Below, in pieces: positions 55,901-64,000 of a stretch of DNA of 64,000 nucleotides. The translations under genes were made by a program, and so were the position numbers. Location of the stretch: NCBI GenBank assembly GCA_019188255.1, contig JAETXT010000003.1, forward strand, positions 4,030,001-4,094,000. Reading direction: 5' to 3'. Position 1 is the stretch's first letter, and each line of letters begins with the position of its first letter. The stretch comes from Verticillium longisporum (lineage: Eukaryota; Ascomycota; Sordariomycetes; Glomerellales; Plectosphaerellaceae). The notes under the pieces are model-generated. The model saw only the letters and a list, made by a program, of their open reading frames with translations, had not been told where the DNA came from and searched no databases.

Positions 55901-56721
55901 GTGCCCGAGACCTTTTCTTTCACCCACGGCATGAGGACCGATCAGAACCCGTTTTCCGGAGAACTCGTGGCGGCGGCGTACGCGCTGCGGTTTCTGCCAC
56001 AGCTAAGGGGCCAGAGGGTAACGTTACTGACAAGTAACAAAGCCGCGGTGCTGACACTTCGAAACCCCGTCAACAATCTGGACAAGAGTACGTTCGCTGC
56101 ATCTACGAAGCGGTCACTCGACTTCGAGAGACCGGAAACACCATCGCAGCCGTTTGGCTGCCTAGTCATCTCGAGGACGACCTCCTGAAGAGAGCGAAAG
56201 GAGAAGCACGCAAGGCCAGCCGAGAGGGCGCCTCACCAGAAAAGCAGTTCCCGAAGATGCGGTCCACCACCCTCAATGCTGCAAGACGCAAACTACGTGT
56301 AGAGAGACGACTACCGGACAAGGTTGGAAAACTCTCGAAGGAAATAGATATAGCTCTTCCTGGCAAGCACACTCGAGAACTATACAACAACCTTTCCTGG
56401 ATAGAAGCGAGCATGCTGGCCCAGCTCAGGACAGGCATGGCGAGGCTCAACGCGTCACTTTTCCGAATCAAGGCAGTAGCGTCAGCCCAATGCGCATGCG
56501 GACACGCGAGAGAGACGGTAGAGCACTTCCTCCTTCGATGCACACGGTGGGCAACACAACGCGCCGAGACACTCATGTGCCCTGGCGCACAAAGAGACAA
56601 CGTTTCTTTCCACCTGGGAGGAAAGACAACATCAGATGGTGATGACTGGAAGCCAAACATGAAAGCAGTCCGAGCTACGATACGCTTTGCGAAGGCCACG
56701 GGCCGGCTAGAGAATGTGTGA
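52970..56721 (+). CDS. LINE ORF2 (endonuclease, reverse transcriptase, RNase H-like)
   Basis: Starts at ATG 52970, inside the ORF1 stop region. The AP-type endonuclease occupies about residues 1-235: [22 protein letters not shown] and GSDHR. The RT has FDVKGAYNG (about 590), [11 protein letters not shown] (about 648) and the catalytic FVDD (about 682). From about residue 950 an RNase H-like region follows ([24 protein letters not shown]), but two acidic positions usual in RNase H are not visible. The frame leaves at about 56,066, where C4 should be C5; with it corrected the protein continues ([26 protein letters not shown]) to a C-terminal [17 protein letters not shown] finger and ends at 56,721, 1250 aa. 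It nicks DNA and primes reverse transcription at the target. Confidence 0.88.
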
Positions 56722-57034
56722 TCCTTGATGAGACCTATCACGGCAAACCCCCTTCCCTACTAATCGAACCTAACACCCACACCTCGTGTCAATAACAGCA
56801 GGCGCCGCTTCAGTCGCCGTAGATAGGACTCTGAACACTTGAAGAATAGCCTTCAAGCAGCTTGCCAATACAATCTAAACCCCATGAGAAACCGGCGGAA
56901 AGACAGAAGACGAGAAAGCAAGAGCGGAAAGACGACCCCTTATGGGCTTGGGAGTTTCGGACAGACTACAGAAGCGACCATGTACAATAGCGAATAGTGC
57001 CTTATTGGCTCTAGGCCACCAGGCGTAATAAACT
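56722..57034 (+). other. LINE 3' UTR
   Basis: Non-coding tail of the element from the ORF2 stop to AATAAAC, followed by the TG repeat. It probably carries the RT recognition structure; none was modelled. Confidence 0.6.
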
Positions 57035-57050
57035 TGTGTGTGTGTGTGTG
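57035..57050 (+). repeat. (TG)8 terminal repeat of the LINE
   Basis: TG dinucleotide run at the 3' end of the element, where I/Tad-type LINEs often end in short tandem repeats instead of poly(A). Its last TG overlaps the duplicated target. Confidence 0.75.
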
Positions 57051-57060
57051 TCCTTCGATC
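57049..57060. repeat. LINE target site duplication, 3' copy
   Basis: TGTCCTTCGATC, equal to 51464-51475. It lies 123 bp before the CMS1 start codon. Confidence 0.75.
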
Positions 57061-57183
57061 TCGGGGGACGACCATCACCAACTCGCGACCTCTCAGACGT
57101 TGGACTCAGCCACGAGAACATTCTCAACCAACACTGGACGCGTTACACTCGTTCGCATCTCAGTAACCATAAGCGCCTCAAGA

Positions 57184-58186
57184 ATGGCCGGCACAAAGCG
57201 CAAGGCTCCTGCCCAGAGCAAGAAAGATGCTGGTGGTCCCCCCGTGGCCAAGAAGCACAAGAAGTTCCAGGTCGACGACTCACTTCTCGACATGGACCTC
57301 GGCCTCAACAAGTCCTTCTCCGTCATGGACAGCCAGCTTCTCGCGGATTACCTGGCACAGAAGATCAGTCGCTTCGGATCGGATCTGAGCTCGATTGAGG
57401 TGTCTGACTTGACGGTCTCTGGTGAGTGTGTCCACGAACGGGACGGGGAGCACCCGAGAAGACGCAATGTCGCTGACACGTCAAAAGCCAACGCTATCCG
57501 AGACACGACGTCGTGGGATGAGCCCCGGACTGCGGAGAAGCTGCCCGAGTTTCTCGAAAAGTTTGCTGAGAAGCCGGAGAGGCTGAGCTCTGCGCCTTCC
57601 GCCAAGGGCACACCGCACACCATCATCGTTGCCGGCGCAGGTCTACGCGCGGCCGATCTCGTGAGGTGCGTAACCTGTTCCATCACCTCCTCAAACCTAC
57701 ATGAGGGATGATCACTAACGTTCAAACTGGGGGAACAGGGCGACGAGGAAGTTTCAGACCCCTGAGAGCACCGTCTCGAAGCTTGTGGGTGTCCTCGCGT
57801 GGAAGCTGGCAGGATTTCATGACACTAACGTCGTATCAGTTTGCGAAGCACATGAAGGTCGATGAGCAGACTAAGTTCCTCCAGAGTCAGCGGACCGGTA
57901 TCGCTGTCGGCACGCCGGCGAGGCTCATGGCCCTCGTCGACAATGGTACGTTGCACAACCATTTCACATTTCACTGGTGGTGGAAATCTAACTCTATCGC
58001 ACAGGCGCGCTGTCTCTGGCCAAGCTGGATCGTATTGTAGTCGACGCGTCGCACATTGACCAGAAGAAAAGGGGCGTCATGGACATGAAGGAGACGATGC
58101 TGCCGCTGGCCCAATGGCTGACGCGCAACGAGTTCAAGGATCGCTACGTCGACGAGAAGAAGCCTCTCGCGCTTTTGTTCTACTAG
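57184..58186 (+). CDS. CMS1: Cms1-like ribosome biogenesis protein
   Basis: Five exons: 57184-57421, 57488-57665, 57739-57784, 57840-57945 and 58005-58186; all phases fit, 249 aa. A Lys-rich N-terminus (MAGTKRKAPAQSKKD, VAKKHKKF) is followed by DYLAQKISRFG. The Cms1 domain resembles a DEAD-box helicase half without ATP motifs: HTIIVAGAGLRAADLVR, QRTGIAVGTPARLMALV, LDRIVVDASHIDQKKRG, PLAQWL and a C-terminal RYVDEKKPLALLFY. Yeast Cms1 belongs to early 90S pre-ribosomes. The LINE ends only about 135 bp before the start codon, separating the gene from most of its old promoter. The frame is intact. Confidence 0.9.
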
Positions 58187-59926
58187 CGAATTCGAAGAGG
58201 AAGTAGTCGAAGACAGGAGGGGGAAAAGATCTGCAGCAAGCCTACGTTCGGGCGTTGGAGTTTGGGTGTTTGCGTTTCCGGGTGGTCAGAATCATGGCGA
58301 ATCTGCACGAGGGCTTAGGACCACAGCTATGCGAGTTGAAAAAGGGCCCCCCTCCGGCTTTGGGGAACCACCGAGAAAAGCTGGTGCAAGAGCAATAGAC
58401 GGCGTGTTGCGTTTCACCCCGTCCGGATCAATCTGTTCGCGTTGCCTCGTGACACTGTCAGACGAGCCATTGATCGCCATCATGGCCATGTAGTGCCATT
58501 GAAAACGCGTCTGAGACACGAGGCTCCATGATCGACCACTTCTTGGCGTAGCTTAGTCGGAGTTGGGATGACAGCCGAGCCACCGCCGGACAGGCGAGAC
58601 GTTCCTTGACAGAGTCATGATGACTGATTGGCAGAAGTTTGCGGGAACTTGTCACTATGCTGTCGAAGGCTATCTGGTTGAAACACATGCGTGGTTGACA
58701 ACGATGGAGACATATTTGTGTCACCAAACCGGACCGAAGGTATGGAGAGGAACGTGGCATGCGCCGCAATTACTGCCGTCAATCAGTTATTGAACGCCTG
58801 CATGCTGATCTTTCACACGTCGCAAACATGTATATCCCATGCATTGCACACATGTCAGTCCCCTTTTGACATCCTTAGACGTTTGACTCTGGGGTAGTAT
58901 GGGTTGGTGTTGTGGCCCTACTGTTTGCCCAGTTGTTCCGACTACTTCGATAACAAATCAATCCTGAGGCCTGGCATGAATTGATGTATCTGGCTGACAT
59001 GCAATTCTCACATGCTGTTTCCATGCTTCCATGCTTCCATGCTTCCATGAGGTCAAGTAGATGAAAGAAGAAAGGTCAAGCATGACCCTGAACAGAACAG
59101 GGGGGGAGCTCTGGCCCGTAGGCGGGGACGACGGCTCAGAACCGGGGATTTTTCCCGCGGCAGGCGATAGCATAGCGCACCTACCTCACCAATGTACCTC
59201 TCCTCCTAAGGGAGCTCGTGGCCACTGGAAACATCCCCTCCCCTCCACCCCTTCCGTTAGCCACTCCCTCAAAGCGCAAAGCATGCATGATACTGTGTAT
59301 GTGCATCGCTGGCAAACAGGTTGAGTATCACACGTGCGAGTGCCGCAACTCCATCAGCTTCAGCAATTACCCTCTTTCGCCCGTCGATCGCCTCTCGTTA
59401 CGCGTCGTCTCTTCCCACTCAGCAAACCTGACTACGACTTCGCCCCATCCTAGCTCTCGGACTGTTTGCTTCAGGCCCCGCCAGCTCCTTTCGTATTCGC
59501 CCAACGGCACAGCACCAGCCACCCCAGCATCGTCATCCCACATTCATCATCGCGAAGACCGTGCACGCCAACTCGACCCTGACAACCTGTCTCTACGTTC
59601 TACAATTAGCCATCCAAACTGCCAACCAGCCATCCCGCTGTCTCGTACCACCCATCCGCCTTGTCTGCAGCCCTCAGACTAAAGACATTGTGGCCCTCGG
59701 CCTTGAAACATTACATATCGCCGTCCCCAAGTTGACCTCTTGGTCCGCTATCGCCCGAATACCGAGCACGACCAGAGCGACACTACCGATTTACCCCTGT
59801 CTTTCGACTCTCCCTCCCGAAAGCTCCTGCCGCTTTCCCCCCTTCGAAATCCGTCGGCTGTTGCGCCCACCTTTCTGAATACCAACGCGCGCTCCGTCTT
59901 CCGGCCAACGCGGCGCATCGACAAGA
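58187..59926. other. intergenic and long C/T-rich leader of the RhoGAP gene
   Basis: No gene recognised. The part from about 59,220 is pyrimidine-rich on the plus strand and leads to the RhoGAP start. Confidence 0.5.
59019..59049. repeat. (TTCCATGC)4 tandem repeat
   Basis: Four nearly perfect 8-bp units; the last lacks its final base. Confidence 0.85.
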
Positions 59927-62523
59927 ATGGCTGACTTCCAGTCCCCCGCTTCCGGGGACTTCCCTCAGAATCAAGGACGCGATCGCGCCGGCAGCCTCTC
60001 TGTTGGGAACAGTGCCGCTCCGCCCCAACCGAGTGCTTCACACAACGGTGGCCAAGCGCCGCCAGAGAACGCTGGTAATGGCAATGGCCCATTGCCGCCG
60101 AAGCCATCCACATCGCAAGGAAAGGAGGCGCCAGCCCAAGTACAGACCGTCTTGGCCTCAGAGGTGACATGACCCGTGAACACCGGCGCATTCGGCAAAG
60201 CTGACAGAAGTGCTCAGATTGGCGTCTCGACCATGTTGAACCAGCTCAAGGCGAGCATTGCCTCTGCGAAGGTGAGCGAGAAGCATCGGATGAGGCTTCA
60301 ATTATTTCTACTTCAATGCTAATCGAAGCGGACATGCAGGAGTTCGCTCTGTTCCTCAAGAAGAGATCAGCCATCGAAGAAACGCACGCATCCTCCCTCA
60401 AGAAGCTCTCTCGCATGAGCCACGACACCATGCACCTACCAGACCACAAGCAAGGCACTTTTGCTCAAGCCTATACCGAGATGATGTACATTCACGAACG
60501 AATGGCCGAGAACGGTATGCAATTTGCTCTTTCTCTGCACCAGATGCATGACGATCTGGTCGAGCTGGCTGCTGTTGCCGAGCGCAGTAGGAAGGGCTGG
60601 AAAGTCAACGGTCTGGCTCCAGAGCAGAGGGTTGCAGAACTGGAGACGGTGCTGCGCAAATCGAAGGCCAAGTACGACTCTTTGGCCGACGAGTATGACA
60701 GGGCTCGTACTGGTGACACCAGTCGTCAGAGTGGCAAGATGTTCAGCTTGAAGAGCAAGTCTGGACCTCAACACGAAGAAGACCTTCTGCGCAAGGTCCA
60801 GGGAGCTGACCAGGACTACCACGGCAAGGTGCAGCATCTGCAGTCAGAGAAGCATGAGCTGGTGACAAGGACTCGACCCGAGGCCATCCGGGCCCTACGG
60901 GATCTTGTGACGGAAACAGACTCAGGAGTCACTCTGCAGATGCAGAAATTTGGTAAGTCCTCTCCTCGCCAGCGCTGTACTCGTCCGCTAACACGTGGCA
61001 GCTTCGTTCAACGAGAAGCTTCTCCTGAGCAACGGTCTCAGCATCAGCCCCATCAAGACTGGACAAGAGTCGAGCGGCGCGCGTAGTCTGCGTGAAGCTG
61101 TCATGGCCATTGACAATGACAGAGACGTCAATGATTATGTAGCCGGGCAGCAGAACAGACTCCCCCTAGCAGCGGGGAGATCAAGTATGAACGCCACCCA
61201 GTATTGAGTCCCCAGCAAGCGCCCAGCAGCCAGCAGTCCCAAGGACCGCCCCCAAGCCAGTATGGGGGGCCACCTGCAGGACAGGGACACCAGCAAGGGC
61301 CTGCACCGGGAAGAACGAGCACCTTTCAGCAAACCGGACCTCCTGGGGCAGTTCCCGGCGGAGTGAGCGGCGCATCACTTGGCCAAGGCTTTCCTCCTGG
61401 TGCTGGTCCGCCCCCTCCGAGCGGCGGCCAGCAGCAGTCGGGTTCAGCTCACGGCCGCAGCTTCAGCCAGGGCAACATGTTGTCCCACGGAAACGATGCT
61501 CAGCAGCAGCAGCAGTCGTTCCAGCAGCCTTCTCGAAACTCGGCTCTGCCTGCATCCAAATTCAACAGCCCAACGAACTCACAAGGACCCCCGCAGCTTG
61601 GAGCTCTCTCTTTCCAGAACTCGCCACAGCAACCGCCACCACAACAGTCTCCTCCCTTACAGCAGCAGGCGCAGATGTCGTCTTCGCCCCATCAACAATC
61701 GTCTTCACAGTGGCAGCAACCAGGCCAAAATCCCCTGCAGCAACATCCTCCCTCCGGACCAGCCTCTCAGGGCTCGGGCTACGGTGTGCCAGGACCTCTG
61801 CAGCAGCCCGCTCCTCCGCAGAACCGACAATCGCCTCCGGCGCAGGCGGGGTCGATGCCCACTAGGCCTGTGTTTGGTCTCTCACTAGACCGCCTCTACG
61901 AGCGCGACGGTTTGGCGGTGCCCATGGTTGTTTATCAGTGCATCCAGGCAGTCGATCTGTTTGGCCTTGGGGTAGAGGGCATCTACAGGCAATCGGGGTC
62001 GCTGAATCACATCAACAAGCTCAAAAACATGTTTGACACAGACTCGAGCAACCCAGTGTTGGATTTCCGCAACCCAGAAAACTTCTTCCACGATGTGAAC
62101 AGTGTCACAGGCTTGCTGAAGCAGTTTCTCCGCGACCTGTCGGACCCTCTTCTCACTATGGAGCAGCACGCGGCGCTCATTGAGGCAGCTAGTAAGTTTC
62201 GCGTGTGTCAATTTGCCTCCCGACTTGCTTGCTAACACAATCCAGAACACGAAGACGATATTGTCAGGAGGGACTCGCTCCACGCTATCATCAACAGCCT
62301 GCCCGACCCCAACTACGCCACGTTGCGAGCGTTGGCGCTGCATCTTCACCGCGTCATGGACAACTCGCATGTCAACCGGATGAATTGCCACAACCTGGCC
62401 GTCATTTTTGGCCCGACGCTGATGGGCACTGATCCGAGCACTGCCATTGCGGACGCGGGTGGGCAGATCAAGGCGCTCGACACTATTCTCCAGAACACGT
62501 ACCAGATCTTCGACGAGGACTGA
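59927..62523 (+). CDS. F-BAR and RhoGAP domain protein (Rgd1 type)
   Basis: Exons 59927-60163, 60218-60271, 60340-60952, 61002-62191 and 62246-62523. A disordered Pro/Ser start is followed by an F-BAR/FCH domain (about residues 80-330: FALFLKKRSAIEETHASSLK, LADEYDRAR, IRALRDLVTETDSGVTLQM) that binds curved membrane, a long Gln/Pro/Ser linker and a RhoGAP domain with VFGLSLDRLYER, the arginine finger in GVEGIYRQSG, LLKQFLRDLSDPLLT and NRMNCHNLAVIFGPTL. It would stimulate GTP hydrolysis by Rho-type GTPases; Rac, encoded 17 kb away, is a conceivable but unproven substrate. One base is missing in the C run at 61,161-61,165 (C5 for C6); with it the linker reads GEIKYERHPVLSPQQAP and the gene is exactly 791 codons. 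Confidence 0.9.
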
Positions 62524-64000
62524 TGTGGTGTGGCTGGAAGTTGTGCCGTGTTGAAAGGCGCCGAGGTCGATTTGATGGGTCCTCTCTAGCGAATGAGTTC
62601 ACAAACGTCCCTGTAAGACTAGCTTCAGCGATGTCCATTTCTTTTCACTTCCTTTCGACATGTCAAGTATGCGGCACGGTGATGGGAGGAGCCAAGGGTG
62701 AGCAGACCAACGTTCTCTCTATTCCACCTCATTTTCCTTATCTTTATCGATCAAGATGGCGTTCCGGTCGAGCCAGTGCTACTCTACTCTACTCGCACTA
62801 CACTCGTCCAGGACCAGAGCGCCCATCAGTACTTAGTCAAGGCAAGGGGACCCATGCTGTATCATGGAGTGCTGTTCTCGCTGTTGTGACGGGCTAGGGG
62901 AAATTCAATGCGTCTATGTGTGTCTTGCTGCGTCGAAGAAATAGCTGCCTGCGAAGAGTGATGCCGGTCTCATGATGTGGCACGTATGATCATATGCTGG
63001 ATGTTCAGGCGATCAGCACTGGCTCAACTGTACGGTGTTGGTGCCTCGCTTGCTTGAAGTGGTATTGGCATGTCTCGTTAACATATCTGTTCCGTGGTAT
63101 CAGACGAGACTGTCTCCGACTACGACTCGTCCCACTCCTGGACGGACTGTGTGGGCAGAACTACGAGCACACGGCTCAATACTTGTCTAAGCAGAATTCC
63201 CGTGGTATAGTGGTCGTTAGCAGAGTGTACTCGGTGATCTGAGATGCCCATCTTGTTGCAAGAAAGCCTGCTGCTCCTTCGTGACCAGGCAACCTCCAAG
63301 ATTCGACATAAGCCGTGGAGCTAGTACCTGCAAGTTGCCTGCCAGTTCTTGTATTTCAATACGGCACTTGTCTCCGCTCGTGCGTGTCTGGATGGACTGC
63401 CAGTCCAGCTGCAGGTAAGAAAAGCGACCCTGGCCTTTCCCACAACCGCACGCCTTGCCCAGCCGCCTGCCGCACAGGAAGTGTCACATGAGAAGTCAAT
63501 GATAATGTCAGCTGTGTGTAGCCTCGCGGCCAGTGAGCTAGTAGAGACATCTGAAGTCTGGGAGGTCAAAGGCCTGTCAGACCGGCCACAAAGGGTCGTG
63601 CTCGAATACGGAAGCCTCGGATCGTGTGATGTCGCTAGAGCAGGCGGCCAGGAACCCCTGCGAGGCCAGCAGCGCCTTGCTACCCACGATGATCTCCCTA
63701 GTGTCTTTTGGGCCAGCCTTGTGATACCTACGGCCGCAAACACCAGACAGGGTGCTGCCCACGGCGTAGACTTATCGGTAACCCGATCCCCCTGGCTGGA
63801 AGATTGTGTTATGGCGCCAAGGCGATGGATCCATGACCGAGCGAACCGATGCGGAAGAGGCCACCAGACCAGGCACATGGCGAAGTCGCGCACGTTGAAG
63901 AACGTAGTTCCCCGTTGAGCAGTGTACTCCTCGCCAGCGGCATTTAGAGGTGTCCGTTGCCCCATGTAGCGTAAAATCTACGACATGTCGAAGTGGTACT
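62524..64000. other. 3' intergenic region, no supported gene
   Basis: Long frames on both strands at about 63,321-63,965 overlap each other and have no recognisable domain, so neither is annotated. A tRNA-like fragment lies at 63,197-63,222. Confidence 0.5.
63197..63222 (+). other. possible 5' fragment of a tRNA gene
   Basis: TTCCCGTGGTATAGTGGTCG and the following TTAGCA look like the acceptor arm, D arm and A box of a tRNA. No anticodon arm or B box (GGTTCGANTCC) follows at the right distance, so it is at most a relic. Confidence 0.3.

Larger units (their letters stand above)
51476..57048 (+). mobile_element. Tad/I-like non-LTR retrotransposon (LINE), near full length
   Basis: About 5.57 kb with a short 5' UTR, two overlapping ORFs, a 3' UTR of about 310 bp and a (TG)n end, flanked by a 12-bp duplication. 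ORF1 has zinc knuckles; ORF2 has AP-type endonuclease, RT and an RNase H-like region. It shows no RIP. The single frame break in ORF2 is in a C run, so the element may be intact and recent. Confidence 0.88.

Noticed and set aside
63321..63965. 214-aa minus-strand and 189-aa plus-strand proteins
   Set aside because: The frames overlap on opposite strands, have composition unlike known proteins and contain no domain.

Overview
The window looks like a chromosome segment of a filamentous ascomycete, most likely a Sordariomycete and perhaps Hypocreales. The reasons are short GT-AG introns of about 50-80 nt, a fungal set of housekeeping genes (CENP-T, SHY1/SURF1, MIX17, RRP47/LRP1, Rac, Nop6-like, CMS1, F-BAR/RhoGAP), and a 22-kb block in which CA and TG dinucleotides are almost absent while CG survives. 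That last pattern is the footprint of repeat-induced point mutation (RIP, CpA to TpA).

Layout. Positions 1-23,460 are a repeat graveyard. The oldest layer is RIP-ruined sequence at 1-961 and from 16,820 on, which includes a decayed Plavaka/KDZ-type (Tnp2-like) transposase on the minus strand at about 17.15-20.1 kb. A Ty1/Copia element (Copia-2, 9279-16819, plus strand, heavily RIPed, TSD TACTC) was inserted into it. A second copy of the same family (Copia-1, 962-9271, minus strand, not RIPed, TSD GATAC) then landed 2 bp from the edge of Copia-2. A Fot1/pogo-type DNA transposon (5951-7809, TSD TA) jumped into the gag gene of Copia-1. Copia-2 preserves the empty site, so the order of events can be read directly.

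A sharp border near 23,460 leads to ordinary sequence. From 26.3 to 44.5 kb lie an AN1-finger/APH kinase fusion, CENP-T, SHY1, a UBX4/erasin-like ER protein, MIX17, RRP47, an ApbA/PanE-like protein, an NAD-dependent epimerase-like protein with a substituted catalytic Tyr, Rac and a Nop6-like RRM protein. From 44.5 to 51.5 kb the region is gene-poor, with relics, small uncertain ORFs and a second APH-type kinase gene. A full-length Tad/I-like LINE (51476-57048, 12-bp TSD) sits just upstream of CMS1. The last genes are CMS1 and an F-BAR/RhoGAP protein (Rgd1 type).

One theme runs through the window. Eight reading-frame breaks, in transposons and in conserved host genes alike, are each repaired by adding one base, mostly within a homopolymer run. 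The two Copia-1 LTRs are identical apart from one C in a C run. This points to homopolymer under-calling in the assembly rather than to decay. No unmistakably new biological system was found. The most informative items are the datable nested insertions, the RIP contrast between two copies of one element, the LINE in the CMS1 promoter region, and two enzymes with altered catalytic residues.
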